In this document: positions 17,265 through 26,810 of the stretch, piece by piece
Position numbering within the stretch: the first letter of the stretch is position 1
Layout: every line of letters starts with the position of its first letter
DNA from: an uncultured Verrucomicrobiota bacterium
Lineage (GTDB): Bacteria > Verrucomicrobiota > Kiritimatiellia > CAIVKH01
DNA: 64,000 nt
NCBI GenBank assembly: GCA_937872895.1
Contig: CALMUP010000038.1
Location: 62,001-126,000 of the forward strand
Direction of reading: 5' to 3'
Translations under genes and position numbers: made by a program
The notes under the pieces: model-generated
The model's input: only the letters and a program-made list of their open reading frames with translations
Database searches by the model: none
Told to the model about the DNA's origin: nothing

Positions 17265-17768
17265 TTATTCCTGCCGCTTGATGTTCAGGCGGATCGGGGG
17301 GCGCTGGGGCAATTTGCGGATGCCGGGGCGGACGGGCGGGGTGGCCACCGCGGCCGGGGCGGGCGGCGGGGGGGCGGCGGGCTCCTGGGAATCGTTGACG
17401 ATTTCCTTGAGCAGGGTCGAGTAGCCCTTGCCGAGGTCCATTTCGTCGCTGATCTCGCGCAGGGCGGTTTCGGTACCGGTGCCGGCGGGTTGTTCAAAGG
17501 TGAAGGTGTAGCCGCCCACCTTGATGATGTCCGAGGCTTTCAGTTTGGCGACCTCGACGCGGCGTCCGTTCACGAAGGTGCCGTTCTTCGATTTCAGGTC
17601 CTTGATGTAGAACTCGCCGTCCCACAGCCGGATACCGCAATGCACCCGCGATACCTTGTCGTCGAGCAGGATGATGTCGGCGTCGGGGCTGCGGCCGATG
17701 GTGATCGAGCGCTCGCCGATGTCGAACTCCTTCGAGATGCCATCCTGTTTGCTGTAGTGGAGTTTCAT
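17265..17768 (-). CDS. FHA-domain protein
   Basis: The 167-residue product has an N-terminal forkhead-associated domain (residues ~1-95) that binds phosphothreonine peptides. The conserved GRSPDADI, SRVHCGI and KSKNGTFVNG motifs are all present and carry the Arg, Ser, His and Asn of the binding site. The C-terminal part is rich in Pro and Ala and probably disordered. It lies 35 bases downstream of the nucleotide-sugar enzyme gene on the same strand. A Ser/Thr kinase partner is expected in the genome but not in this window. Confidence 0.9.
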   Translation of the reverse strand: MKLHYSKQDGISKEFDIGERSITIGRSPDADIILLDDKVSRVHCGIRLWDGEFYIKDLKSKNGTFVNGRRVEVAKLKASDIIKVGGYTFTFEQPAGTGTETALREISDEMDLGKGYSTLLKEIVNDSQEPAAPPPPAPAAVATPPVRPGIRKLPQRPPIRLNIKRQE

Positions 17769-17803
17769 GGGTCGGTTATCTCACAACGTGGCGGGTTCAG
17801 CAA

Positions 17804-18769
17804 TCAGAGTTCGCCGCGATCGATCAGGTTGCGGAAATAGGCGATGGTGGATTCGAGGCCCTGGTCGAGGGTGACCTTCGGTTCCCACTTCAGCACGCGA
17901 CGGGCCTTGGTGATGTTGGGTTGCCGGATCTTCGGGTCGTCCACGGGCAGTGGCTTGAAGATGATTTCCGATGAGCTGTTGCAGCGGCGGCGGATCGTCT
18001 CGGCGAATTCGAGCACGCTCATCTCGGTCGGATTACCGATGTTGGTCGGGTACACCTCGTCGCTCTGCGACAGCGCGTAGATGCCCTCGATCAGGTCGGA
18101 CATGTAGCAGAAGCTGCGGGTCTGGCTGCCGTCGCCGAACACGGTGATCGGTTCGTTCTTCAGGGCCTGGGTGATGAAGGCGGGCACGACGCGGCCATCC
18201 TTCGGGCGCATGCGGGGGCCGTAGGTGTTGAAGATGCGCACGATGCGGGTCTCGACGCCGTGGTAGCGGTGGTAGGCCATGGTGATCGACTCGGCGAAAC
18301 GCTTGGCCTCGTCGTACACCCCGCGCGGTCCGATCGGGTTGACGTTGCCCCAGTAGTCCTCGGTCTGCGGATGCACCAGCGGGTCGCCGTACACCTCGGA
18401 GGTCGAGGCGAGCAGCAGGCGCGCCTTCTTGGCCTTGGCCAGGCCGAGTGCGTTGTGGGTGCCGAGCGCGCCGACCTTCAGGGTCTGGATCGGCAGTTCG
18501 AGGTAGTCGATCGGGCTGGCCGGCGAGGCGAAGTGGAAGATGTAGTCGATCGGGTCGGGCAGGTCGATGTACTTGGTAACGTCGTGGTGGACGAAACGGT
18601 AGTCCGGATTGCCCTTGAGGTGGGCGATGTTGGCGAGGTTGCCGGTGATCAGGTTGTCCATGCCGATCACCGCATGGCCCTTGGCGAGCAGGAAGTCGGT
18701 GATGTGGGAGCCGAGGAAGCCCGCGCCGCCGGTGATCAATGACAAAGGTTTCGCTTTCGCAGAGGCCAT
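17804..18769 (-). CDS. NAD-dependent sugar epimerase/decarboxylase (UDP-xylose synthase-like)
   Basis: A 321-residue extended short-chain dehydrogenase. The NAD-binding motif is GGAGFLGS (14-21), and the catalytic pair is Tyr152/Lys156 in YDEAKR with the Ser/Thr of STSEVYGDP. The strings [24 protein letters not shown] and [12 protein letters not shown] are typical of UDP-glucuronate decarboxylases, which make UDP-xylose for surface polysaccharides. The ATG at 18769 begins [15 protein letters not shown]; longer in-frame starts upstream run through the opposite gene. It is divergent from the SGNH-TPR gene. Confidence 0.88.
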   Translation of the reverse strand: MASAKAKPLSLITGGAGFLGSHITDFLLAKGHAVIGMDNLITGNLANIAHLKGNPDYRFVHHDVTKYIDLPDPIDYIFHFASPASPIDYLELPIQTLKVGALGTHNALGLAKAKKARLLLASTSEVYGDPLVHPQTEDYWGNVNPIGPRGVYDEAKRFAESITMAYHRYHGVETRIVRIFNTYGPRMRPKDGRVVPAFITQALKNEPITVFGDGSQTRSFCYMSDLIEGIYALSQSDEVYPTNIGNPTEMSVLEFAETIRRRCNSSSEIIFKPLPVDDPKIRQPNITKARRVLKWEPKVTLDQGLESTIAYFRNLIDRGEL

Positions 18770-18886
18770 AACGTACGCTCTTTCCGTTAATGATTGGACC
18801 ATGAACCTAATCCAACCTGTTTCGGCAAACAACTTAAAAGAGTGCTGGATGGCGGCGTTCGCGGTTGTTCCGGAGGGCGGTTGACC

Positions 18887-20902
18887 GTGTGGGCGCGGCG
18901 CTGGCTGGCGAAGGTGGCGTTGGCGGTGGTGATCCCGCTGTCCGGGCTGGTGGCCGTGGAGATGTTCCTGCGGTGGGTCCCGGTCGGGATCGAACCTTCG
19001 TGGACGGTGCACGAGGAGGTGGCGACGGGTTCGGTCTGGCGCGATAATCCGGACATCGGCCGCCTGTGGTTCGCGCCTGGCCAGGTTCGTTCGCCGGTGC
19101 CGTTCCGCTCGTCCGGTGCGGAGCCGGGCCTCCGGGTCGTGGTGCTGGGCGAGTCGGCGGCGATGGGTGATCCCGCACCGGCGTTTGGCTTCGCCCCGCA
19201 ACTGGAGGTGCTGTTGCGTGCGGCGTATCCCGGCATCTCCGTGGAGGTGGTCAATGCGGCGATGACCGCGATCGATTCCTCGGTGATCGTGGACATTGCC
19301 CGGTCGATCGCCCGGCTGAATCCCGACGTGGTGGTGGTGTACATGGGCAACAACGAGGCGATCGGTCCGTTCGGGCCGGTGCCCGGAACCCGCTTTCTCA
19401 CGTCAATCGAGCCGTGGTACGCCCGCGCCGTGCTGACCGCGCGCGGATGGCGGATCGGCCAGTGGTTGCGGGGCTGGTACGGTGATCTGGTGGAGAACGA
19501 GTCGACCGGCTGGCGCGGATTGGCCCAGTTTTCCGACCGCATTATCGAACCCGATTCGCCGGTGCTCGACGCGGTCCATCGTCGGTATGGCGCAAACCTG
19601 GCGTCCATACTCGCCGCGATCCGCCGGGCCGGTGCCGAGCCACTGGTAGCCACGGTAGCAAGCCAGCCCTTCCGCGCCCCGTTTGCTCCGCCGGCTACCC
19701 CGGGCGGCGTGGCTGCCCTGGCGGCATACCACGAGAGCCTGGACCTGCAGGCGCGCGGCGAGGAAGGGGCGGCGCAGGCTGCGTGGCGGCGTTCGCGCGA
19801 TCTGGATCCGCGACGCTTCCGTGCGGATACCGTGATCAACGACCAGGTGCGCGCAGTGGCCGGACACGCGACCGTGGTCGATGTGGAGGCGCACCTGCTG
19901 GCGCGTCCGGATGCGGCCGGCCTGTTCTGGGACCATGTCCATTTCACCCCGCACGGCAATTACGAGGTCGCCCGCCTGCTGGCCGAAGGGCTGGTCCCGT
20001 TGCTGCCGCGCCGGGGGGTGGGTGAATCACCGCGCGCATGGCTTTCGCGCGAGGAGGTGCTGGAGGCGTTGATCTACACGCGGTGGGATGATCTCAATAC
20101 CACCAGCGTGATGCATGCGCGGTTGCTGCGGCCGCCGTTTGCCGAGGTGGCCGATCACCCGGCCCTGGTTGCAGCCAGCACCGCGCGGTTGCGCGATCTG
20201 CGGGCCCGGATCGGGTTGCGCGAAGTGACGGGGGTGCGGGACCGGTTGATGGCCGCGTGCCAGGTCGCGCCGATTCCGCCGCAACACGGCGTGCGGTTGT
20301 TGCGGGTGTTCGAGGAGCTGGAGCAGTGGGACGAGGCGTGGGGGGTGGCCCGGCGGTTGGCCGCCGAGTGGCCGCACGTGCGGGCGCATCACCATGCGCT
20401 CGGGCGGCATCTGGTGCGGCGCGGGCAGGTTGCCGAGGGGCTCGCCGCGCTGGAGCGCGGGGATGTTCCGGGCGGGCGACGTCCGGCCGCTCTGGCCCGG
20501 ATCGAAGCGGCCACGTTGCTGGCGGAATTGGGGCGCACGACCGAAAGCCTCGACCTGTTGAGCCGAGTCGTCGCGGAGACCCCATGGCTGGGCAAGGCAT
20601 GGTACAACCGCGCCGTGGTGTATGGCCGGTTGGGTCAGCTCGACCTCGCCGAGCGCGATTTCCTGCAAGCCCTCGCGTGCGAGCCGGACATGGTTGAGGC
20701 GTTCAACAACCTCGGGGTGATCGCGCTGAAGCGCAACCGGTTCGAGGATGCCGAGCGCCATTTCCGGCAAGCCCTCGAGCAGGTGCCCGGCCACGCCAGC
20801 GCCTTGCGGAACCTGGCCCTGGTGCTGCAACGGCGGGGTGCGCATGCCGAGGTGGCGGAGATCGGGCAGCGGTTGGCCGTCTTTGATCCGGATCGGGAGT
20901 GA
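18887..20902 (+). CDS. Membrane-anchored SGNH hydrolase-like protein with C-terminal TPRs
   Basis: An N-terminal membrane segment (residues ~8-26) anchors the protein. A GDSL/SGNH-type domain follows: VVLGESAAM (nucleophile Ser ~90), [10 protein letters not shown] (oxyanion Asn) and [10 protein letters not shown] (Asp-His pair, ~348-351). The last ~180 residues are tetratricopeptide repeats ([40 protein letters not shown]). SGNH enzymes are esterases or O-acetyltransferases acting on glycans. The GTG at 18887 is chosen because GGAGGG lies about 10 bases upstream; TTG at 18881 or 18794 are alternatives. The product has ~671 residues. Confidence 0.8.
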   Translation: MWARRWLAKVALAVVIPLSGLVAVEMFLRWVPVGIEPSWTVHEEVATGSVWRDNPDIGRLWFAPGQVRSPVPFRSSGAEPGLRVVVLGESAAMGDPAPAFGFAPQLEVLLRAAYPGISVEVVNAAMTAIDSSVIVDIARSIARLNPDVVVVYMGNNEAIGPFGPVPGTRFLTSIEPWYARAVLTARGWRIGQWLRGWYGDLVENESTGWRGLAQFSDRIIEPDSPVLDAVHRRYGANLASILAAIRRAGAEPLVATVASQPFRAPFAPPATPGGVAALAAYHESLDLQARGEEGAAQAAWRRSRDLDPRRFRADTVINDQVRAVAGHATVVDVEAHLLARPDAAGLFWDHVHFTPHGNYEVARLLAEGLVPLLPRRGVGESPRAWLSREEVLEALIYTRWDDLNTTSVMHARLLRPPFAEVADHPALVAASTARLRDLRARIGLREVTGVRDRLMAACQVAPIPPQHGVRLLRVFEELEQWDEAWGVARRLAAEWPHVRAHHHALGRHLVRRGQVAEGLAALERGDVPGGRRPAALARIEAATLLAELGRTTESLDLLSRVVAETPWLGKAWYNRAVVYGRLGQLDLAERDFLQALACEPDMVEAFNNLGVIALKRNRFEDAERHFRQALEQVPGHASALRNLALVLQRRGAHAEVAEIGQRLAVFDPDRE

Positions 20903-20985
20903 GCTGCGCGGCGTCGGCGGGACCGGCGCAGTCCGGGCGTGACGGCAAGTCGGTTGAGGCCTACAGTGAAGGAAGGAGAACAGGT

Positions 20986-21339
20986 ATGGACATTAAAAGC
21001 GTTACGGGTTCGTTGTACCGGGTAAAGGGATGGATCACGTTTGCCGGGGTGTTGTCCATCATTCAGGGCGCGATTACGGCGATCAGCATTGTCGGGTTGC
21101 TGGTCGCGTGGTTACCGATCTGGATGGGCGTGATCCTGCTCAAGACCAGCAAGGCGCTGGCGGATGCCCATGAGCACGAGGACGAGGCGGCGCTGAACGA
21201 GGCGCTCGGTCGGCTGGCGCTGTACTTCAAGATCCTGGGAATCCTGTCGCTGATCGGCCTGGTCGTTGCCGTGCTGGCCCTGATCGCCGGGATGCTGGTG
21301 CCGGCCTTCTTCGCCGCGTTGCAGGCTGCGGGGTCGTGA
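20986..21339 (+). CDS. Small membrane protein, DUF5362-like
   Basis: A 117-residue protein with two hydrophobic parts: residues ~15-50, probably two short helices (FAGVLSIIQGAITAISIVGLL and ILL), and ~82-110. A conserved-looking polar helix with KALADAHEHEDEAALNEALG lies between them. The wording (YRVKGWITFAGVL) recalls DUF5362 proteins of unknown function. The start is supported by AAGGAG about 8 bases upstream. It follows the SGNH-TPR gene by 83 bases and ends 5 bases from the convergent gene. Confidence 0.7.
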   Translation: MDIKSVTGSLYRVKGWITFAGVLSIIQGAITAISIVGLLVAWLPIWMGVILLKTSKALADAHEHEDEAALNEALGRLALYFKILGILSLIGLVVAVLALIAGMLVPAFFAALQAAGS

Positions 21340-21344
21340 GGTTT

Positions 21345-21923
21345 TCAGCCCGCCGGCGACGGCTCGTTTGACGCGGGCGGGTTTTCCGGTGCCGCAGGGG
21401 CTGCCGTCGCGATCGCGGCGGCGGCAGGCATGCCGATGCCGAGCAATTCGTTCACTTCCTTCTGCACATCCTCCAGTTGGTCGAGGCGCAGTTCCGGGTC
21501 GGGAACGGTGAAGATTTCCCCGGTCTGCTTGTGCTCGTAGATGCGCAACTTCGAGCCGTCGTCCTTGCGTTGCACGTCGCGTTCGATCAACACGCGCTTG
21601 CGTTCCAGCATCACGGTCAGGATGTACACCACGTTGATGCGCGAGTAGTCCTCGCGTGACATGTACTGGCGCAACAGGGTTTCGACGGTCTCCTTCTTCA
21701 GCGGTTCCTGGGCGGGGGGCGGTGGCGCCTGGTACACGGTGCGCCAGAAGCTGACGATGCCGTCGCGCGGGGCGTCGGGCCAGTGCGCCTCGCAGATATC
21801 AAGGCGCTCGAATCCTTCGCCGCCCCGGTTCAAGGTGGAGTAGATGGTGGCTCCGTCGGTAAACGGCTCCCCGCTGATGGCGCACGCATGGGCGCGGCTT
21901 TTGATGACCCAGTCCTGACTCAT
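21345..21923 (-). CDS. Conserved hypothetical protein with N-terminal two-cysteine motif
   Basis: A soluble protein of 192 residues without a signal peptide. The N-terminal part has HACAISGEPF and later DICEAHWPDAP, a Cys pair pattern that could form a small metal site. The middle (EPLKKETVETLLRQYMSREDYSRINVVYILTVMLERKR) is helical. The last ~40 residues are Ala/Pro-rich and probably disordered. I do not assign a function; the N-terminal wording resembles small proteins of unknown role seen in PVC bacteria. Confidence 0.65.
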   Translation of the reverse strand: MSQDWVIKSRAHACAISGEPFTDGATIYSTLNRGGEGFERLDICEAHWPDAPRDGIVSFWRTVYQAPPPPAQEPLKKETVETLLRQYMSREDYSRINVVYILTVMLERKRVLIERDVQRKDDGSKLRIYEHKQTGEIFTVPDPELRLDQLEDVQKEVNELLGIGMPAAAAIATAAPAAPENPPASNEPSPAG

Positions 21924-21981
21924 GGCGGCACGTTACGGGAATCGGCGGTGTTAATCAACGACTCGTTCGCGGACGGGATGT

Positions 21982-24306
21982 TCAGGGTTGTGCCGGCCAC
22001 CGTTCCAGCGAGCGGGCGGCCCAGTCGCTGGTCGGGAAGCGTTGGCGGAGTTCACCGAGCACGCGGTCGCGCTGGCCACCGAGCTGGCGGGCGTGAAGGG
22101 CCCCGGCGGCGCGGTAGAGGCTTTCCGGGGTGACCGAAGGATCATCGAACAATACGCCGACGCTGAGATAGTAGCGCGAGGCCTCGGCCCAGTTCTCCAG
22201 CGCTTCGTAGGCGAGGCCGAGGTGCAGGTAGCTGCGGGCGCGGAGGTCCATCATCGTATCGGAGCTGGCGCGTTCGGCGGCGCGGCGGAAGTGGTTCACG
22301 GCCTGGTCCGGCTGGCGGGCGGCGAGGGCGAGTTCACCGAGCTGGTAGGCGGCGTCGACGGCTTCGCGGGCGTTGAGGGGCGAGGCGTCGGCCTGGGTGA
22401 AAGCGGCGATGGCGGCGTCGGTCTTGTCCTGGCGGCGTGCGGCCACGCCGGCGATGTAGTGGCCGAGCAGATTCCAGCCCGGGGTATTGCCGTGCCGGGC
22501 GAGCAGGAGGGCGGCGGCTTCGGCCTCGGCATTGGCGCGTTGCTCGAGGTTCCAGCGCGCCAGCCATTCCAGCAGGGCGGGGGGCAACTGGCCACCGGCG
22601 CCGTCGCGAATCAATTCGTTCATCAGGGCGGCGGCTTCGGGGTCGCGCTGTTGCCGTTGCAGCACGGCCACGCGGCGGAACTGGATGGTGCGGGCCAGGG
22701 AGGCGGGAGGGTCGCAGGACAAGGCCGCACGGTACGAGGTCTCGGCGGCGGCCGGGTCTTCGGCCTGTTCGTGCAGGGTCCCGCGCAGGTAGTGGGCTTC
22801 CGCGAGGTAACGGCGGTTGGTGGAGATGGCGATGACGGCCTCGAGGGCGGTCGCCGCCGGCTTGGCGCGTTCGAGGGCGATTTCGGCGCGGGCGCGGCCG
22901 AGGTGGGCTTCGTCCAGGCCTGGATACGCCGGGTGTTCCTCGACGAGTTTACGGAAGGCCGTCGCGGCTTCCTTCATCTGACCGGCGCGCTGCCACATCG
23001 TGCCGGCGGCCATGCGGGCATCCGCGGCGAGGGCGTGTGCGGGATAGGTGGTGGCCAGGGTGGAGAAGGCGGTGGCGGCGGCCGCGAAGTCGCCCTCCTC
23101 GTCAAGCATCAGGGCGAGCTGGTAGGCGGCGGCCGGGGCGCGGTCGGAGTCCGGGAAGGTCGCGATGAGATCCTGGTAGGCGGCGCGGGCCTCGTCGGTC
23201 TGGCCGAGGGCGCGGTGGGCGCCGGCTTCCATCCACAGCAGGGTCAGGGCGCGATCCGCCGGTCCGCGGGCGATCGGGATGAGTTCGAGGACGCGCGCAT
23301 ACTGGAGGCGCTGGAAGGCGAGGCTGCTGGCTTCGAACGCGGCGGCTGGAGCCAGTTCGTGGGTCGGGGCGGTGGCGAGCATCCGGTCGTAGGCGACGAG
23401 GGCGGCGGCGTTGTTGCCGGCGCGGCGGGCGATGTTCGCCTCGAGGTACAACCAGGCGGGGGCCTCGTCCGGAGACGCCGCGGCCAGCCCGTCGGCGGTG
23501 AGCACGCGGGCCGCCTCGGTTTGGTCGGACAAGAGGAATGCCCACGCCGCCTCGAGCCGGGTGCGGGCGATCCACGGCGAGGTCGGGTAGCGTTCCGCCA
23601 GGGCGGCAAACCGGGCTGCCGCATCGGCGTGGCGTTCGGCGCGGGATTGAACCAGGGCGGCCTTGGCCAGGGCCTCCGCGCCGAGGGCCGGTGTCTCGGG
23701 ATCATCCGCGACCTCGATCAGCCAGGCTTCCGCCTCCGTTGCGGTGGCATCACGCGCCAGCACGAGATCCGCCAGCGCGATGCGGCCATAGTCGGTGTAG
23801 GGCGAGGCGGGATGGGCGCGGACCAGGCGGCGCAGCGATTTTTCGGCGGGGCCGGTGCGGTCGAGGCCGAGTTGACAGAGGCCTAGGTGGTACAGCGCGG
23901 CGGCGGCGATGTCCTCGGGCGGGTCGCGGGCGAGCACGGCCTCGAAGCGGGCGGCGGCGTCCTTCATGCGGCCGGCCTGCCAGTCCAGTTCAGCGCGGCG
24001 GAAGCCGGCGCGGTGTGCGAACAGGCTGGCCGGGTGGTCGGCGATGACGCGTTCGTAGGCGATCGCGGCCTCGTTGGTCAGGCCGAGCTGGCGTTGGCAT
24101 TCGCCGATCCGGAACCAGGCGATGTCCTGCATGTTGGTCGCGGCGGGATCGGCGAGCAAGGTCTGGAATTCGGGGATGGCCAGTTCGTGGAGGCCGCGGC
24201 GGTAGAGGCCGTTGGCGAAGAGCAGCCGCTCCTCGCTGTCCATGGCCGCGGCGCGGTCGGAGGCGGCGAGCGACCCGAGCAGCAGGATCGCCAGCAGTTT
24301 CTTCAT
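21982..24306 (-). CDS. Exported TPR-repeat protein linked to ExbB/ExbD
   Basis: A 774-residue protein with a signal peptide (LLAILLLGSLAASDRAAA) and about eighteen tetratricopeptide-like helices up to the C terminus, including LHELAIPEFQTLLADPAAT, WFRIGECQRQLGLTNEAAIA and ELALAARQPDQAVNHFRRA. Such periplasmic TPR proteins act as scaffolds in Tol-Pal-like or TonB-like complexes. Its ATG overlaps the exbD stop by four bases (ATGA), so the three proteins probably work in one envelope complex driven by the proton gradient. No enzymatic motif is visible. Confidence 0.8.
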   Translation of the reverse strand: MKKLLAILLLGSLAASDRAAAMDSEERLLFANGLYRRGLHELAIPEFQTLLADPAATNMQDIAWFRIGECQRQLGLTNEAAIAYERVIADHPASLFAHRAGFRRAELDWQAGRMKDAAARFEAVLARDPPEDIAAAALYHLGLCQLGLDRTGPAEKSLRRLVRAHPASPYTDYGRIALADLVLARDATATEAEAWLIEVADDPETPALGAEALAKAALVQSRAERHADAAARFAALAERYPTSPWIARTRLEAAWAFLLSDQTEAARVLTADGLAAASPDEAPAWLYLEANIARRAGNNAAALVAYDRMLATAPTHELAPAAAFEASSLAFQRLQYARVLELIPIARGPADRALTLLWMEAGAHRALGQTDEARAAYQDLIATFPDSDRAPAAAYQLALMLDEEGDFAAAATAFSTLATTYPAHALAADARMAAGTMWQRAGQMKEAATAFRKLVEEHPAYPGLDEAHLGRARAEIALERAKPAATALEAVIAISTNRRYLAEAHYLRGTLHEQAEDPAAAETSYRAALSCDPPASLARTIQFRRVAVLQRQQRDPEAAALMNELIRDGAGGQLPPALLEWLARWNLEQRANAEAEAAALLLARHGNTPGWNLLGHYIAGVAARRQDKTDAAIAAFTQADASPLNAREAVDAAYQLGELALAARQPDQAVNHFRRAAERASSDTMMDLRARSYLHLGLAYEALENWAEASRYYLSVGVLFDDPSVTPESLYRAAGALHARQLGGQRDRVLGELRQRFPTSDWAARSLERWPAQP

Positions 24307-24722
24307 GGTGCTTCCGGGACGCCGGTGGCGAAGGAGATGTTCCAGATGTCGGCCTGGCGGCAGAGGTCGAGTACGCGGATCACGTGGTCGTAATCGGTCG
24401 TCTTGTCGGCGCGCAGCAGGACGGGCTGGCCGGGGAACAGGGCGGCGATGTTCACCAGCATCGCGCCGAGTTCATCGGGGCCGAGTTCGCGGCCGTTCAC
24501 GATGGTGGTGCCGTCGTCGCGCAGGTTCACGATGATTTCACCGGGCAGGCGCTGGGGCAGTTGGCCGGTGCGGGCGGTGGGCAGGGTGATGTCGATCTCG
24601 GTTTCCCACTGCGCGTAGAGCTGGCTGGTCACGAAGAAGCAGAGCAGCAGGAAGACCACGTCGATCATCGGGGTCATCTGGAAGCCGGGCGATTCCGGCC
24701 GCTGGCGGGCGCGGAATTTCAC
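24303..24722 (-). CDS. exbD: ExbD/TolR-type biopolymer transport protein
   Basis: A 139-residue inner-membrane protein. A single transmembrane helix at ~19-34 starts with the family motif QMTPMIDVVFLLLCFF; Asp21 corresponds to the proton-carrying aspartate of ExbD/TolR. A periplasmic domain follows (PGEIIVNLRDDGTTIVNG, VLLRADKTTDYDHVIRVLD). The GTG start overlaps the exbB stop by four bases, and its own stop overlaps the TPR gene. The longer in-frame reading upstream is a shadow of exbB. Confidence 0.93.
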   Translation of the reverse strand: MKFRARQRPESPGFQMTPMIDVVFLLLCFFVTSQLYAQWETEIDITLPTARTGQLPQRLPGEIIVNLRDDGTTIVNGRELGPDELGAMLVNIAALFPGQPVLLRADKTTDYDHVIRVLDLCRQADIWNISFATGVPEAP

Positions 24723-25477
24723 CGGGATTCGTGCTCCTGCAGTTCGGCGGCGAGATCGGCTGACGCGGCTTCGAGGTCGGAGATCAGCCGCGAGGCGCGG
24801 TTGCGGAAGTAGGCGTAGGCGACCATGGCCGGGATGGCCACGATCAGGCCGGCCACCGTGGTGATCAGGGCCTGGGACACGCCCTCGGCGAGGGCGAGGG
24901 GGCGGGCGCGGGCCATGTCGAGCGCGACCGAATTGAAGGCCTTGAGCATGCCCATGACCGTGCCGAGCAGGCCGACCATCGGGGCGATGATGGCGATGTC
25001 GAGCAGGTACTGGGTCTGGTTCTGGATCAGCGTGGCCTGGCGTCCGCCCTCGCCTTCCATCGTCTCGCGCAACTGGCCGGGTTCGGTGGAACCGACGCGC
25101 AGTTTGTGGCGGATCGCGGCGAGGGCGATCGCGGCGAGAGCGCACGGGCGGGCCAGGCAGGTCTTCTCCGCGCCGACGAAGTCGCCCTTCGCGAGGTGCG
25201 CCCGGAGTTCGTCCTGCAGTTTTGCCGGGGCGATCTGTTCGCGGCGCAGTACGAGCACGAAATAGATCACCAGGGCGAGGCCGATCACCGACATCGCGGC
25301 GAGCACGTAGATCAGCACGCCGCCGGCGTCGAGGATCTGGGCCCAGGTCATGGTTTCCGCGGTGGCGGTTGCCGTCGCGGCAGCATCCGTTTCCGCATCC
25401 TGTGCGGTGGCGGTCAGCGGGGCCAGGGCCAGGGCGGCGGCGGTGAAGGCGAGGGTGAGGGTGGTGCGAAGGTTCAT
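24719..25477 (-). CDS. exbB: ExbB/TolQ/MotA-type proton channel subunit
   Basis: A 252-residue protein with a cleavable signal peptide (to ~residue 26, LTATAQ), a feature of the longer ExbB forms. Membrane helices lie at ~52-76, ~165-187 and ~205-227. The MotA/TolQ/ExbB core is recognisable in LLDIAIIAPMVGLLGTVMGM and SQALITTVAGLIVAIPAM, which line the proton path. With ExbD it converts the proton motive force into mechanical work on a periplasmic partner, probably the TPR protein encoded next. Confidence 0.93.
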   Translation of the reverse strand: MNLRTTLTLAFTAAALALAPLTATAQDAETDAAATATATAETMTWAQILDAGGVLIYVLAAMSVIGLALVIYFVLVLRREQIAPAKLQDELRAHLAKGDFVGAEKTCLARPCALAAIALAAIRHKLRVGSTEPGQLRETMEGEGGRQATLIQNQTQYLLDIAIIAPMVGLLGTVMGMLKAFNSVALDMARARPLALAEGVSQALITTVAGLIVAIPAMVAYAYFRNRASRLISDLEAASADLAAELQEHESR

Positions 25478-25516
25478 GGTGCTCCTGCTGGTGGCATCAA
25501 TATGCGGTGGTCCGGG

Positions 25517-26164
25517 TCAGCGCCGGTTCATCAGTTCCTGGTGTTGGCTGAAATAGAGGTATCCCGAGGCGACGGTGATCAGGGCGATGGCCACGGCGAT
25601 GGCGTGCGAGGCGTAGATGAAAATGAAATCGAAGGCCGCCCGCGCCTCGTCGCCGGCGTGGCGGAGCAGGTCGGAGCGGTAGGAGAGGCCGATCAGCAGC
25701 AGCACAATGGCCACGATCTGCCAGACCGTCTTGTGCTTGCCCCACTTGCCTGCGGCGATGACGATGCCCTTGTTCACCGCGAGCAGGCGCAGGCCGGTGA
25801 CCAGGAATTCGCGGGAGATGATGATGACGGCAATCCAGGCGGGCACCAGCGGCACCACGTTGACCCCGTTCACCACCACGCCGCCATGCAGGAAGGTGCC
25901 GGGATGTGCGAACGAGATCTCCACGAAACTCACGAAGGCCGCGCAGACCATGACCTTGTCGGTCAGCGGATCCATCAACTGCCCGAACGAGGTGATCAGG
26001 TTGTACTTGCGGGCGATGTAACCGTCGAGGAAGTCGGTGATGCCGGCGATGGCGAAGACGATCAGTGCGGCCGTCTTGCTGAACGGGAACGACATGGTCA
26101 GCAGCAACATCATGATCAGGGCGAGGAACAGGCGGCTGACCGTGAGCAGGTTGGGCAGGTTCAT
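25517..26164 (-). CDS. pgsA: CDP-diacylglycerol-glycerol-3-phosphate 3-phosphatidyltransferase
   Basis: PgsA makes phosphatidylglycerol phosphate, the committed step to phosphatidylglycerol, in the inner membrane. The 215-residue protein starts MNLPNLLTVSRLFLAL and contains the full CDP-alcohol phosphotransferase motif: the first aspartates and Arg in DFLDGYIAR, Gly at FGQLMD, and the last two aspartates in MDPLTDK. Several hydrophobic helices follow. The ATG at 26164 overlaps the stop of the rodZ-like gene by four bases. Insertions around residues 85-110 make it slightly longer than usual (~185). Confidence 0.93.
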   Translation of the reverse strand: MNLPNLLTVSRLFLALIMMLLLTMSFPFSKTAALIVFAIAGITDFLDGYIARKYNLITSFGQLMDPLTDKVMVCAAFVSFVEISFAHPGTFLHGGVVVNGVNVVPLVPAWIAVIIISREFLVTGLRLLAVNKGIVIAAGKWGKHKTVWQIVAIVLLLIGLSYRSDLLRHAGDEARAAFDFIFIYASHAIAVAIALITVASGYLYFSQHQELMNRR

Positions 26165-26808
26165 GGCGTGGTTTCCTCGGGGGCGGGAAGATCGAGGTGG
26201 CGGACCGGCGGTTCCTTCAGGATGGCCGAGCGATCCATTTCCATAGCCGACGAGGGCGTCGGTTCGGGGCGGGAGGACATCGAGGCCGTGCAGCGGGAGA
26301 TACCGACCACGACCAGGACCAGCGCGGCGGCAAGCAACAGCTTGGGGATGAGCGGCGCGATCCGTTGCATCGCGCGGGCGATGGCCGGGCCGGGGCGCCA
26401 GTTCTTCCACGGCGGACTCCACGGCTTGCGTTCCCGCGCGCGACGCGGCGCGGGTTCCGGCACGTCCGTAACGTCGTCTTCCGGTTCTTCCAGTTCGAAC
26501 GCCGGCGGGGGGGGTGGCGTGGCGGGGGTGGCGCGGCGGGCCGGTTTCGGGGCGGGCCGGTGGTCGTCGGCGGGATTCAGGTGGCGTTCGACGTACTCCT
26601 CGACGAGCGGGATCGGATCGAGGCCGAGGAACGAGGCGTAGATGCGGATGAAGCCCTTGGCGTAGGTCGGGGCGGGCATCTTGGAGAAGTCGTCGTTCTC
26701 CATCATCTCCAGATGCTGCACCTTGATGCGGGTCAGGGCGGCGGCCTTCGAGATGTTCAGCTTCTTCTTTTCGCGGGCCGCGCGAAATTTCTGTCCCATC
26801 GTTTCCAT
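26161..26808 (-). CDS. RodZ-like helix-turn-helix membrane protein
   Basis: A 215-residue protein with a cytoplasmic HTH_25 domain at residues 1-75 (GQKFRAAREKKKLNISKAA, then PAPTYAKGFIRIYASFLGLD). A proline/acidic linker leads to one transmembrane helix at ~153-172 and a short extracytoplasmic tail. This matches the RodZ layout, where the HTH domain binds MreB and controls rod shape. The periplasmic domain of classical RodZ is largely missing. It starts two bases after the ftsK stop. Confidence 0.85.
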   Translation of the reverse strand: METMGQKFRAAREKKKLNISKAAALTRIKVQHLEMMENDDFSKMPAPTYAKGFIRIYASFLGLDPIPLVEEYVERHLNPADDHRPAPKPARRATPATPPPPPAFELEEPEDDVTDVPEPAPRRARERKPWSPPWKNWRPGPAIARAMQRIAPLIPKLLLAAALVLVVVGISRCTASMSSRPEPTPSSAMEMDRSAILKEPPVRHLDLPAPEETTP

Positions 26809-26810
26809 CG

